Origin: Symsagittifera roscoffensis
Taxonomy: Eukaryota; Xenacoelomorpha; Acoela; Convolutidae
Assembly (NCBI RefSeq): GCF_963678635.1
Contig: NC_087062.1
Span: 89,007,845-89,071,844, forward strand
Direction of reading: 5' to 3'
DNA length: 64,000 nucleotides
Position 1 is the stretch's first letter, and every line of letters begins with the position of its first letter. Positions 10,950 through 28,331 of this stretch are shown one piece after another. Made by a program: the position numbers and the translations under genes. Below the pieces are notes generated by a model. It was given only the letters and a program-made list of their open reading frames with translations, searched no databases and was not told where the DNA came from.

Positions 10950-12700
10950 CCCACCCTTCCTGGTTCGTAAATTTTCGGTCTTAACTAAGTTAAAAAGCTA
11001 TTCACGGTAATCCAAACTACCCTTCCGCCCCGGCGGTTAAGGCCTATTAAGGGCGTTAATGTGAGCATCCGCTCGGCGCGGAGTGCTCGTTAACGGTTCT
11101 GCCGGTCATGATATTAAAAAGAATAACACCCAGGAGCGCCAAAAAAACATCTATGTAACATTCGCCCGGAAGATACATATCGACGGAAGACAAAACTAAG
11201 TCTTAAGACGACTGGCTAACGTCTAAACAGAGCTTTGCATGCTTTTCACCGTCTCTACCAAGCCAGTACTTTTCGGTGGTCTTTCCAACATCGGGTCGAC
11301 AAAAACGTTACTGCTTTCGGCTTCGGTCAAAACACTCAAATTAACTAGATTACATGCAGAAATAAGGAGCTCATGGCTGGGTCTCAGTATCCCCAGACCA
11401 CGAGGTCACTCCTAAAAACAGGGCTACTACTTATTATATTACTATTGTTTTTGTTCAGTAGATAAAAATCATCATCTCCATCGAAGATGGATCAACCCTT
11501 TCCCCCAACTCCTAGCTTCTCATCCTTATCAAAATGAAACTAGATGTTAATTAAATTCAAGTCAGGACATGACAGGAAGCTAAAAATTTAGGTAACAGGA
11601 TAAAAGTTTCAGTTCCTTTACCCCTCCGGATTGACAAATCTGCTGGATCAAGCTTGTTAATCCTGATTTCTTCTTAATCCGGAAGGCCGTCCTTCACCCT
11701 TCACCGTTGTTCGCAACGGCCTTGCAACTATTGTAGCGGCACAATAGTTGCAACTCGGAGTGTTCTCTGTTACTCTGTAACTCGTTGTCGTTTTCCAATC
11801 TCGATTTCGTAGTTGTTGTTAGCGCATCTAATGTTGTTCTATTTTTCTTTCTCGTTTTAGCCAAAATGGCCGCTTCTGACGTTTCTCAGAAATATGTCGT
11901 CATAATTCGAATTTTTGAAATTTTAAAATACCAGAATATTCCAGTCCTCACCGTTTGGCCAATCGTTCCAATAACGTTCTTAATTCTTAATAATCACCAA
12001 TCCGGAAGGCTCGCTGCTAAAAATTCGAATTCTGCAGAGATTGCATTTTTCACATTCTGGTCGAATGTCACACCCCCACCCTTCCTGGTTAGTGAATTTT
12101 CAGTCTTAACTAGGTTAAAAAGCTATTCACGGTAATCCGGAAGGCTTCCGCATTCCGAACTACCCTTCCGCCCCGGCGGTTTTGGCCTATTAACATAGTA
12201 GGGAAGTAAAAGTTTGTATAAAACAGTTTCAGTCCACATCCCGAGACCCCTCCGGATTCTTGCATCCGGCGAAATAAGACTCCCGTTCTCCTTCCGGAAG
12301 GCTGCCTCACACACTTCACCGTTGTTCGCAACGGCCTTGCAACTATTGTAGCGGCACAATAGTTGCAACTCGGAGCGGTCTCTGCTACTTCTGTTTTTCT
12401 CTGATTCCGATTCTCAGTTTTTTCGTTGTTGTCGTTGTCGCAACTATCGTTGTTGTGTCTATATTTTGGTTTTTTTCCAAAATGGCTGTTTTTGACGTTT
12501 CTTAGAATTATTACGTCATCAATTCGAATTTTTAAAATTTAGGAATTTCCGAATCCTTGAGCCTTCACGATTTGTCCAATCGTCCGAATAACGCTCTTAT
12601 TCCTTCAAAACCGCCAATTCGTAAGGTTTGCTGCTAAAACTTGGAAACTGCTGAATCTGCACTTTTGTACATTCTGATCGAATGTCACAGAGAAAGGCAA
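10950..12700 (+). repeat. Duplicated block in the CCGGATT region
   Basis: Segment X (CACCCTTCCTGGTT... CTATTCACGGTAATCC... CCCCGGCGG) occurs at about 10960-11050 and again at 12070-12190. Segment Y (ACCGTTGTTCGCAACGGCC... ) occurs at about 11700-12075 and again at 12312-12690, each copy ending in CATTCTG.TCGAATGTCAC. The Y copies are about 610 bases apart and diverged by substitutions and small indels. Confidence 0.75.
11724..11753. repeat. Perfect 11-bp hairpin, first copy (second near 12341-12368)
   Basis: GCAACTATTGT and ACAATAGTTGC flank the six-base loop AGCGGC. The same hairpin recurs unchanged in the second copy of the duplicated block, although the surrounding copies have diverged. 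Confidence 0.8.
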
Positions 12701-12828
12701 GACAAATTTAGGAACATTTTCCTTAGATAGTTTTTTTATACGGCTTTCGTTTCTATATTTGGCGGTTAGTTTGTGCTGCCGGTAGCTTTATGGGTCTTAT
12801 CGCATGACGCGTAACGAGATGCTTCTAC

Positions 12829-12848
12829 TACTACTACTACTACTAAAA
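12829..12848. repeat. LINE 3' trinucleotide tail
   Basis: Six to seven CTA units on the plus strand, i.e. TAG units at the 3' end of the minus-strand LINE about 70 bases beyond the ORF2 stop. CR1-group elements commonly end in short tandem repeats. Confidence 0.7.
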
Positions 12849-12915
12849 GAATTTATTCCCTTTAAAATATAAAGGCATCAAACAAAAGAAATGGTATGAT
12901 TATGTACACAAGACA

Positions 12916-15759
12916 TCACGAACGGCAATTTATGCAATGGCAACAAAGTAGCATTGAACAAGAGTTGTTTAAGTTGAACATATCAATTCTATTTTTTAGA
13001 TAGATTTTCAATTTTGCTTTGAAAATTTCAGGCGATGAGAAAATGTCGGCTATGTTGTTTGCTGAAATCATGTTGGCATACCGACAGACGCGATAGAAGA
13101 AAAATTGCTCTGTAAAGAAGAGTCGACAATTCTGGGTTGTTGAAAGCTTAGGGCGTGAGCTATTGCGAAGGTCTTTGGCTGCAAAGGTAAAATTTATGTA
13201 TCTGTAAAGGTTGAAATCAAATTGATCAGTCAGGACTCGATTAAGAAAACACATATCATGTAAAGCTATAGTGAAGGAAATTGGCAAGGAATTCGTTTTT
13301 CTAAGTTGTTCTGTATAGTCGTTGACTCCCGTTACCCATTTCAAACATTTTCTGTTAAATAATTCTAGTTTGCGGCGATATGTTAAAGATGGAAACCAGA
13401 CCTGACTACCGTATAATAAAATACTCACAATACATAGCTGGTAATATTTGAATTTGGTTCTCATGGATACTCCATAAGGGATTGAACGTTTCAAGAAATG
13501 GAAAGCTTTGTTAACTGCAACCAGTTTGGTTTTAATGTGGATGTCCCACTTTAAATCACTAGATATCGTTACTCCGAGATCTTTGATAGATGAAACTGAC
13601 GGAATTGGGTAATCATTAAGGCAAAGTGTAGATTTGGGGGAAGTTGAGTTAAAACAAATAACTTTGCATTTATCAGAATTAAATGTCATTTCGTTTTCAA
13701 GCGTCCAATTGATAAATAGATCAATGTCTATTTGAACTAAGGAAAAGTCATATTTTGAATAGAGTTTGCTGTCATCAGCAAACAGAAAACATTTAGAGGT
13801 TTTCAAGACAGCTGGCATGTCATTAATGAAGAGTATAAATAGTAAAGGGCCGAGTACACTTCCTTGCGGAACACCACTTGTTACATGGCCTTTTGGAGAT
13901 GCTTCATTGTTAATTAAGACATTTTGCGTGCGGTTTGTGAGATAGGAAGCAAAAAGTTCAAGAAAGCTAACGTCAAAGCCTAAATTACCAAGTTTCAAAA
14001 TAAGTATATGATGAGGAACTTGATCAAAAGCCTTGCGAAAATCGAAGTACACAGAAAGACATTCGCTTTTTGCCTCGACGTCGTTATAAATCTGATCTAG
14101 GTATTCAAGAAGCTGAGTAACAGTCGATCGCTTGGTCATAAAACCATGTTGAGCAGGTGTAACTTTAGCCCGAATTTTAGGATAAATGAAATCGAAGATC
14201 ATTCTCTCCAGAACAATCGATAATTGAGGCAATATGCTAATCGGGCGATAATTTTCAACATTTTCGGGATTACTAGATTTAAGAACTGGCGTAATAAACG
14301 CACATTTCCAAAGTTCTGGCCACGTTTTAGTTTCCAAAACCTTGACAAAGAGCTGCACGACTAGAGGAGATAGTAATTCACTGCAGTAGTTAAGAATAAA
14401 GGTTGGGAGGCGGTCGTTGGTAATACAAGAAGTTTTAGCAAATTTGAGAGCTTTCTCGACCTTTTTAAGGTTGACATGGAGATCGGATAGAAAAATGGTG
14501 GGTTTTTCGGGTTGTAAGATTTGAATTTCATGCTTTTCTAGAAACACTGAACAGAAGTAATCGTTCAAAAGAATGGCTATTTCAATAGAAGTGGATGCTT
14601 TTCTATTCATCCAGTGCATTTGGTTTGGTATTTTCCTTCTGGTAAAAGATCGAAGGTATTTAAAGCAATCACGGGTAGAATTTGGTCTTAAAGATTCAAG
14701 GAGACAAGTTTTATCCAATTCGATTGAATTGTTAAGGTCTTGTTGGATCGAAGCTAAATGATTTGTGTTGGCTGTCCGTTTAGATATGGAATGATGCTTA
14801 TTCAGTAAATGAACTGTATGCGACGAATAATAATAGGGAAGTTGCTGGCGTCTTTTAGTTTTCTGTGCGCATGATGAAAGAATTGCATGATTGATCTGAG
14901 CGTACCAGCTATCTACATAATCATTAGTGGTGGATATGGAATAACATGAGTTTTGTTCCACAATGAGTTTGGTAAAGCAAGGGCTGATGTTAGTATTGAA
15001 GATCGAATGAGAAAAAGATGATTTAGATAGAGAGGTTTTCATAAAATTCCCACTCACAGTAGGCGCTGCTTCAGGAATGGTAAAAAAAGCAAATAAAGGA
15101 AAATGGTCTGAGTAAAGCACTTCATTTACAAATGCAGTGATCAGTTCTGTGTGCGAAGTTAAAATGATATCAAGAGTGTTGCCTGAGCGATGTGTGGGTT
15201 CATATATAAGGGGCATTAAGCTATGATCCTCAATAACCTCTAGGAACAGTTTCGAGTAATCACAGCCACCATCAGAAGATGCCCAACAGATATCAGGCAG
15301 ATTTAGGTCACCTAAGATTGTGTACGAACTAGAACCATTAATCAATTTGGAGTTAAAATAACGTATTGAATCAGTAAGCATTTTGGCAGGTATCCGAAAC
15401 TGCGACGAAGCGGGGGGGTTGTAAATAAGGAGGAAAATATGATTAACTGCACCCGAATATATTGAAAGTCCGATGCAGTAATCTGCATCGTATGATAGAG
15501 TTGAATAATTTAGAGCAAAACTCCTTTTTGTAGCAATGAGAACACCTCCGTGTTCTCCAGAAGTGCGGTCTTTTCGAGCAATAACCGAATAGGGAGAATT
15601 CATAGGAAAAATTTCGGGATCAGTAACTTCTGGTTTAAGCCATGTTTCAGTAATGAACACGATATCAGGAGAATGTAAAGAAAGAAAATTGATTAACTTC
15701 AGACGCTGATTTATGCTCAAGAGACTTTGTGCGTTGATAAGGCATAACTTTGATTGTAG
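12916..15759 (-). CDS. LINE ORF2: endonuclease-reverse transcriptase
   Basis: An open frame of about 947 codons. It begins immediately after the ORF1 stop with the endonuclease motif INAQSL (catalytic Asn), then ITETWL, GDLNL and the SDHFPL signature. The RT domain follows with YRPISILP, PQGSVLGPLL and catalytic FADD near 13785. No ATG precedes the first endonuclease motif; the nearest start-like codon is TTG at 15720, already downstream of that motif. ORF2 is therefore best explained as a readthrough extension of ORF1. It nicks target DNA and primes reverse transcription from the nick. The C-terminal 150 residues match the usual post-RT region and the frame ends normally. Confidence 0.9.
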   Translation of the reverse strand, partial: LQSKLCLINAQSLLSINQRLKLINFLSLHSPDIVFITETWLKPEVTDPEIFPMNSPYSVIARKDRTSGEHGGVLIATKRSFALNYSTLSYDADYCIGLSIYSGAVNHIFLLIYNPPASSQFRIPAKMLTDSIRYFNSKLINGSSSYTILGDLNLPDICWASSDGGCDYSKLFLEVIEDHSLMPLIYEPTHRSGNTLDIILTSHTELITAFVNEVLYSDHFPLFAFFTIPEAAPTVSGNFMKTSLSKSSFSHSIFNTNISPCFTKLIVEQNSCYSISTTNDYVDSWYAQINHAILSSCAQKTKRRQQLPYYYSSHTVHLLNKHHSISKRTANTNHLASIQQDLNNSIELDKTCLLESLRPNSTRDCFKYLRSFTRRKIPNQMHWMNRKASTSIEIAILLNDYFCSVFLEKHEIQILQPEKPTIFLSDLHVNLKKVEKALKFAKTSCITNDRLPTFILNYCSELLSPLVVQLFVKVLETKTWPELWKCAFITPVLKSSNPENVENYRPISILPQLSIVLERMIFDFIYPKIRAKVTPAQHGFMTKRSTVTQLLEYLDQIYNDVEAKSECLSVYFDFRKAFDQVPHHILILKLGNLGFDVSFLELFASYLTNRTQNVLINNEASPKGHVTSGVPQGSVLGPLLFILFINDMPAVLKTSKCFLFADDSKLYSKYDFSLVQIDIDLFINWTLENEMTFNSDKCKVICFNSTSPKSTLCLNDYPIPSVSSIKDLGVTISSDLKWDIHIKTKLVAVNKAFHFLKRSIPYGVSMRTKFKYYQLCIVSILLYGSQVWFPSLTYRRKLELFNRKCLKWVTGVNDYTEQLRKTNSLPISFTIALHDMCFLNRVLTDQFDFNLYRYINFTFAAKDLRNSSRPKLSTTQNCRLFFTEQFFFYRVCRYANMISANNIADIFSSPEIFKAKLKIYLKNRIDMFNLNNSCSMLLCCHCINCRS

Positions 15760-16545
15760 TCAGTCAAGATTGATCTTGATACCATTTCGTTCGAGGGTCA
15801 GACCACGAATTTTTAGCTCATCGCGTGGAACTTTTTCATTGTTAATCATGTCGTACCGTTTCTTGAAGATTTTACGTTTCAGAATCTGTTCTTCTTGGTT
15901 CAGGGACTTCGATATGAAAATCTTTTCTTTGAAATTCTTCAGTTTGTAAGATTTTGCCAGGCATTTTCTAGCATTCCATTCGGATGACAGACGAACAAGT
16001 AAAGGACGCGGTCTTCGTTGTTGGGGATTATTTTTACCAAGTCTATACATTTGGCAGATACTGAGATTTTCTTCGCCTATATGATCAAAAATTTCGGCCA
16101 CTTTGGCTTCTTCGGCCTCTATATTGGATGTAAACTGTCCGTTGTCTTCGCAGACCCCGTCGATGATTATCTCGTTTTCACATGTGTTGGCCCGGTGACT
16201 GTTATTAATACGACTATTAACCGGTACATTCGATGATGTTGTCTTGGTTGGATCAACATTTTCAACAGTTTCTTTAATGCTTTTTGTAATTTCGATTAAG
16301 CTTTCTTGTCTTTGAATAATCAGTTCAAACTTAGCTTGGGATGTGAAGATGTTCCCCTCAAGGCAGCCAGAGCACAGCCAGAAGCATCCTCGAATTTTGC
16401 CCATTGTAGCTACATCATCAGGAGACAATCCAACACATTGCCCATGGAACCACGCGCTGCACTTTTCACATCCTATAGCAGTTGAGTCGTTGTCCTTCAC
16501 TGTTTTGTTGCATGGTCCACATCTAGTAGCTTTTGCTTGAGACAT
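15760..16545 (-). CDS. LINE ORF1 protein with PHD-type zinc finger
   Basis: A 261-aa protein from the ATG at 16545. The frame is open a little further upstream to a GTG at 16578, but the ATG (MSQAKATRC) is the natural start. Residues about 8-60 form a C4HC3 PHD-like finger (CGPC, CEKC, WFHGQC, CSGC). A middle linker and a basic C-terminal half (RPLLVRLSSEWNARKCL) follow, typical of RNA-binding ORF1 proteins. It ends in TGA at 15762-15760, directly followed by CTA, in the same frame as ORF2. Confidence 0.88.
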   Translation of the reverse strand: MSQAKATRCGPCNKTVKDNDSTAIGCEKCSAWFHGQCVGLSPDDVATMGKIRGCFWLCSGCLEGNIFTSQAKFELIIQRQESLIEITKSIKETVENVDPTKTTSSNVPVNSRINNSHRANTCENEIIIDGVCEDNGQFTSNIEAEEAKVAEIFDHIGEENLSICQMYRLGKNNPQQRRPRPLLVRLSSEWNARKCLAKSYKLKNFKEKIFISKSLNQEEQILKRKIFKKRYDMINNEKVPRDELKIRGLTLERNGIKINLD

Positions 16546-16620
16546 ATCAAACCGGAAACTATTTAATAAGTTTATCACAACAATTAGGCTAATATGTGAT
16601 AAATTTCCGAAAGTGCAGTT

Positions 16621-17535
16621 ATTTCAGTTCCAAGGTTTCGGATATTTTTGCAAGTTTATATTTGAGAAAAATTATTTGATAACCATGGGTTTCACCCACT
16701 CATAGCTGGGAGCTGAAAAAGTTGAGGGGTTGCTCAAAGATAAATGAATTTAGTTTGTGCACAAATTTTCTAAACCAAGAATCTATTAAAAGACACAATT
16801 TACTTTTTAAAAAAAACGTTTTTTTTTTGCTTAATACGTTTTAAAGCATTTTTTTCTAAAAAAAATAATGGCTTGTCAACTCTGACCAAAATGAGCTACC
16901 TCAAAATGTGTTCGCATAAATTTTTGTGAAATTCGTCGAGCAGTTTCTAGTTTTCTGCGATAATTAATCGAGAAAACGATTATACAGAAGGACATTGGAG
17001 TTCGGATATCTGCTGATTTGAATTAAAATATTCACATGTAAAGGGCAGCTAGTAAAGCACTTAGCGTCGTCTTTATTTTGAAAAAAGCTCACCCAGATTA
17101 GAGCCAACTACGAAATATTTGGTAAGCCATAGTAACTTTGAATATTTGTTGCGCTTGAAAATTTCCAAAAGAATTGTGTCAAATGAATAAACAGCATGGA
17201 TTGGTGCGGACTTAAAAGAATCCTCTTCCACGTTTAAGGTCACTTTGAACCAGATTATAATGAACTAAACTGCTGGACCCATAGAATCTAAACAACTACT
17301 CTCTTAAGCTAGCAATCTCTGGCATACTGAGAGCCGAATCCATTTCAAGTACATTATAAGTACAGTCCCATAAACGTCCTATCAATTTTTTTGCATTACA
17401 TAAGTCTCATCAAACAGTACTTAATTCCCTGGTTCGTGTATAACGAAACCTTGGTATTATACATTTTGGTGAAAAATGTGTGTTTCAGACTTGTATGATA
17501 TTGTGACGCTTTCGTGTTGTCAGCTAACCTTACAA
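16621..17535. other. Region between the LINE and VPS4
   Basis: No gene seen. AT-rich sequence with homopolymer runs; it should contain the VPS4 promoter and 5' UTR, but I can identify no core promoter element with confidence. Confidence 0.5.
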
Positions 17536-23776
<6,241 letters not shown>

Positions 23777-25544
23777 AATCAACAGAGGCTGAACATGTTG
23801 ATCAACGAAATAACTGTCGAGGACATTGATTACTGGATAAATACCATGTAAATTGATTGACCCTGAAATGATAAGCTGGCCCTTGTTTGAACTGTGTAAA
23901 TGAAGGATTTAGTTTGTCACCACTAAGCATTCTATATTTCATACTTCATTTAAGCTCAATGTACAATTATAATAAGTTATTAGTGTAGAGATGAATTTGA
24001 GAGTTAAAAAACCTTAACATTTTTTCGACTTCTTAATTTAAATTGCATAAATACAGTTTTATTATCTTTCCGATTAGCAAAAGTATTCCAACCGGGTACT
24101 AGATTTTTTCACGTTAAACTAGATTTGATCAGCTCCCCTAATTAACTTATCAAGTTCCTGCTTCTATTTTGGCCCTTTGGTTGAGAGGCAACGCTTATGC
24201 AAATGTCTGGGACAAGTTCGGTCAGGAGTCTTAGTTTTTCGAACTTTACTTTTCTGCTTAGAAATTTTCGGGTTATCGTTTGTCTGCAATGTATCCTCAG
24301 CTTGAACTTTTCTTCTGATGGGAGCCAATTTTTTTTATAATTAGGTAATTTTGGTTCATGCCTGATGCCGTAAGTGTGATTGACTTCCATGAAATGTTGC
24401 TCACTTTTTATTGCGATTTTCTAGCGTACAAGATCAAAGATTCCTTTATTAAGATTCGATGAATGTAGTGAAGACTCATCGAGGTCATTATGAATTTTTT
24501 TTTCGTAAAAATTCTTAAAGATTGTTTACCTTTTAGTTGGACTTTCAGCGGTTTGGCTTCTGATTTATGTTTAGTTTACTTCGTTTCCTTAGTTAAAAAG
24601 AAGGCAAGTCGCGTTATCGAACAGCAAAAGTGTCGAAGTCACGAAAAACGTGATCCTTTTGTACTTCAGAAAATTGATTTAAATTATAGATTTCCCAGTG
24701 GAGTAAAAACTTCACAAATTGTTTTCTCAAATTGAGTGCGTTTAATCAGTAATTCAATTAATAATTGTCTTGAAATTCAAGTAGCTTAAAGCTTTGTTAA
24801 AAAAAATAAGAAAATACAAATAAGTTAGATTTGAAACTGTTTTTTCTAGATATTTTTAATTAAATTTGCCATTAGAAAGCGTTATCAAGTCGGAATATAG
24901 TTTTTTTTTCGGGTGAACAACTCGCTTAACAGAAACCTTTGGTATCTTGATTTATAATGAGTTCAAATTTTTAAGCGTCTCCGGCTCACTTAGTCTGTAG
25001 GTTCGAGTATGCCCGGGACGGCAAAGGCCCTGGATTGGAATCTGAGCAGGACAGTATTTTTCAAACGGGAAAAACTTCGTTTCAAAAAAAATTGTGAGTT
25101 TATTATTTGGCTGCTTATGTTTTGGCGGCTTAGTTGCGACATCTTAATTTTTTTGCTGCATACAGTTTTTATTGTTGTTGCTTTGTATGTTGTCATTTAT
25201 TCCTGCTATTTGTAATTCTACCTACTTTGATTTCATATATGTTTCTTGATTTTGTCTTAAAATAATTTCGGCCTAAATGATTTTGGCTTATTTTTTTATC
25301 GGTTTTCTAACCTATTTTTGGGTCGTTCGAGTGAACCATAATTTGCCTGCTTTCCTCCGGGTTGCACAAAACGTTAAACATCTCAGAGTAAAAATTTTAG
25401 TTCAAAGTTTTTCGTGACAACAATTATAATTTCGCTTGATAATTGTTTTTGAATTTTCATTAAACATCTTTTACGTTTTCTGTGGACTTAGTGGCTTTCC
25501 TATCCTTCCTGTCTGATAGCTTTCAAAGCTATTGTTGTGGCATC

Positions 25545-25580
25545 GCAGGTGATGCGAAGCTCCGCTTTGCCTCTCTGTGT
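25545..25580. repeat. GCGAAGCTCCGCTTTGCCTCT hairpin repeat
   Basis: Same short repeat as in VPS4 intron 2 (18279, 19374, 20813). Copies share the lead-in CATCGCAG.TG.TGCG and the trailing CTCTGTGT. The core GCGAAG-CTC-CGCTTTGC can fold as a hairpin. Probably the most conserved part of longer dispersed elements. Confidence 0.6.
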
Positions 25581-25742
25581 AAGTTTACTAATCATTCATT
25601 AAAAAATAATAACATCTGCGCGAGCTCTTGCAATCGGCAAGTGCCTTCTAATCGGCAACCAGACTTTTTTCCCGTAAACAATTTTTCTTACACATTTGTA
25701 AGAAAAAAAATGTTTTTATTTTTATTTGAAACTTAGCAGTTT

Positions 25743-25821
25743 TCAGACCGCTTCCCACTTGGTTTAGAGGATGCAGTTGTCTTTTCAACCTATGGCCTGG
25801 GGTTCGAGTCCCGGTCTGACC
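25743..25821 (+). repeat. tRNA-derived sequence (SINE head or tRNA pseudogene)
   Basis: It has a perfect B-box match, GGTTCGAGTCC, an A-box-like TGGTTTAGAGG, complementary 7-bp ends (TCAGACC and GGTCTGA) and a T10 run right after, as in a pol III terminator. The anticodon arm does not fold with a normal 7-base loop and the acceptor and T stems overlap, so it is not a functional tRNA as written. Confidence 0.5.
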
Positions 25822-27287
25822 TTGTTTTTTTTTTCAGTGTATGGAATTGATTTTTTCCGGAAAAGATAAAGATGAATAGTCTGACTAATGTTTGGAGACT
25901 TCCTTGCCACACCACAATTTTTTGCACTTAAAGCTGTTTTTTTTTAGCTTCAAGTGCCATTGTTAGTCTTTAACTTTGTTGACCCTGTCTGGTATACATT
26001 TTGTTTTTCTACTTTTTTACGCTTAGAAATTTTATTCGTCCTAAAGGGTTTCAGCTTATGTTCTGTCGGTTTAGTGAAACTGTTTTGCATGTGTTTAAGG
26101 GCAAAAGTTAAATATTTTTAATTTGAATAAATGAGGTCGGTTGAAGTATAAAACGAGAAAGTTCAGCCAAATTAGAAAATTCAGACAATTTTGTCGATCT
26201 AAGTGTTTTATGACAATTTCCTTTCCAAGTATCTTTCCTATGACTTTTTTTTTCAAATAAAATTTGAATAGTCAGATTTTCGTACGTCTTTTCATTTGTG
26301 TCGGCTTAGTTGCAACATCACAAAATTTGTTTGTGCAGTAAGCCGTTTTCATTGAAATATAAGTACAAGTGTTGTTCCTAGTAGCTTCAGGGGGAACTTA
26401 AAAACTTTAAAATCATTTTTTTTTATAAAATTGTTTTTCCCGGCTCAACTATTTTCCCGTAAAGAGCTTTTCGTACAAGTTCTGCTGACTTGTTCGATTC
26501 TGTTGACATGATCAGTTCTGCTGACGTGCTCAAACGCAGACATACTGATTATCTTAAAAATTCTAATAAACCTACATCCTAAATCATTTGAAGTACTATT
26601 AGTTTTCTTTCAAATTGATGTATTGAACAAAGTTTGATTTTTTCCGATTTGCTGTTTTCATCCTAGTTTCTGTCAAAAAACTTGATATGGATTGGATAAC
26701 TTGCCGTATTGGTTGCTCACTTAACGTAAATTTAATGTCTTCGTGTTTGTCTCTCTGTGTGTCTAGCTTGAACCTCGCTACCTGATCGTAAAATTTTAGC
26801 TCTATTGATTATTAATTTTTTTGGATAAATCAAAATTGTCTCTGACTTCGTTTGACATTTTGGCTTTGATTAAGTTTGGGCTGTTTATTTTTCCAGCTTA
26901 TATTTTTGAACGCGGCTTTTTGGAGTTGTTGGCCTTTGAGATGAAGCAAAACAATATCTCTCGATCAAAATCTATTTTCTGAATTTGCATAGGTCTTTCT
27001 TTTTCTTTTACTTTCGATTGCTTTCTGGCGAAGTGAAGATGCCTTTTTAACACTAAAATTCTATAAACATTGGTGTTTGGCCTGAAATTTTACGCCTGCA
27101 GAATTGCGCAAACTTTTTTCGATCTTCTGAAAATTTTTCTCTTTTGCTTGTTCATTGTTGGTTTCAGCAGCCACAAAAAACTAGGTAGCTTAGATTTATT
27201 TTTAAGGTACTTTGTTTCATGTATTATGTCCTTAATTTTGACTCAAATTTGCTTTTAAAGGATTATTGTATTTAATTTTTATTAAAT

Positions 27288-27365
27288 ATTCCGGCTTTCG
27301 AAGAAACTGACGGAATTTTTGTGCTCGGGTAGTTTTTTTCTACAGAAAAAATTTTGGTGATATAT
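27288..27365 (-). repeat. Partial tail of the hairpin-ended repeat family
   Basis: TTCCGGCTTTCG... ACGGAATTTTTGTGCTCGGGTAGTTTTTTTCT matches the reverse complement of the family tail. The head is not present nearby. Confidence 0.5.
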
Positions 27366-27440
27366 TATAATAGGTGGCAGGTTCAAGTTAAATAATTGGA
27401 ACGTTTTTTAGTATATTTCGAACAGTTTTTCAAGGGCCAA

Positions 27441-27520
27441 TTTGGCGAAAGAAGTGTATAATTTGAGCTTTGACTCATTTTTTGGCGAAAGAAGTGTATA
27501 ATTTGAGCTTTGACTCATTT
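27441..27520 (+). repeat. Exact 40-bp tandem duplication
   Basis: Bases 27441-27480 and 27481-27520 are identical (each begins TTTGGCGAAAGAAGTGTATA). No divergence, so the duplication is recent, or an assembly or replication-slippage product. Confidence 0.95.
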
Positions 27521-28331
27521 TTTATCTGGCAAAGTAATGTATTTAAACAAACTATCTTTACGGCATGTAAAAGTGGTTGAAAATGAAAATAAAGTTAAAA
27601 GTTCAATGACTGTATTATGCATGATAATTCGTGAGTTTTTTACATGCAATACACTCAAAACTACCACCTATTGTAACATATCTCCCAATTTTCGACTTTT
27701 TGACCAGCAATAATTGACATAATTTGTTTCATATCATTTGAAACAGAATCACTTGAATCCTTTCAAATTTGGTTCATAGAAAATCAAAAGCCAGGCGTTA
27801 AGTCGCGCATTTGGGGAAGAGCTAACGCACCTGCCTATGAAGGCAGCGGTCAATGATTCCAATGCGGCCAGAACCTGTTTTTTTTGTGAGCGAAAATTTG
27901 TCCGTGCGTCAAAAAACCATTGTCTGACTTCTGCTTGTCTGCTTTTTTTCTAGCCTTAGTTGCTGTAGCAGCAAAATTGCCAAAAAAATTGGGCATTTTT
28001 TACTCGAATTGAAGTTTTTTTTGTTGTATTCCGGTTTTGGCCAAGTAATTGAGTTTCAAGAATTTTTGTCTATTTCTTTTTCAACTAATTTTTGGTTTTT
28101 TTTTCATGCCGTTCATTAAAAATGTTTGATTTTTTTTAATTGAAGGAATGTTCTGTGGTATCAGTGTAGTGGCAAAGAAGAATAGATATCGCTACTGACC
28201 GACATCAACATCGATCATAAACCCTAACTGGAACAATTCCGACGCCAATTTCGATCTCTTACCCAATTCAAGTGGCTGAAACTCAACGCAACAACAAGTA
28301 CGCCGCCTACGCAATTTTCTTTTACTATCAC

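Larger units (their letters stand above)
8157..12828. other. 4.7-kb non-coding block with CCGGATT motif array
   Basis: No convincing gene is present between the Ty3 Gag start and the LINE tail. The stretch may contain the 5' leader and 5' LTR of the Ty3 element, but I cannot fix an LTR edge because the partner is outside the window. It contains many copies of a motif close to ACCCCTCCGGATTGG, its reverse form AATCCGGAAGG, a tandem duplication (10.9-12.7 kb) and a perfect hairpin. Short predicted frames here look like chance. Confidence 0.6.
12829..16620 (-). mobile_element. CR1/L2-like non-LTR retrotransposon (LINE), near full length
   Basis: A minus-strand LINE with ORF1 (PHD finger), ORF2 (apurinic-type endonuclease plus RT), a short 3' region and a trinucleotide tail (CTA repeats on the plus strand at about 12829-12848). 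ORF1 and ORF2 share one reading frame separated by one UGA at 15760-15762. Both are otherwise open, so the copy is young or conserved. The 5' limit is placed loosely just upstream of ORF1. A microsatellite-like 3' tail rather than poly(A), PHD-bearing ORF1 and the FADD polymerase motif point to the CR1/L2 group. Confidence 0.9.
23777..28331. other. 4.5-kb gene-poor stretch downstream of VPS4
   Basis: The VPS4 3' UTR must begin here; no canonical AATAAA stands out in the first 200 bases. The rest is AT-rich with poly-T runs and no convincing coding frame. It contains a short GC hairpin repeat (25545-25580), a tRNA-like sequence (25743-25821), a partial family tail (27288-27365) and an exact 40-bp duplication (27441-27520). 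Confidence 0.6.

Noticed and set aside
27804..27885. Second tRNA-like sequence followed by T8
   Set aside because: Acceptor ends pair only partly, the anticodon loop has six bases and the B box is broken; not supportable as an RNA gene.
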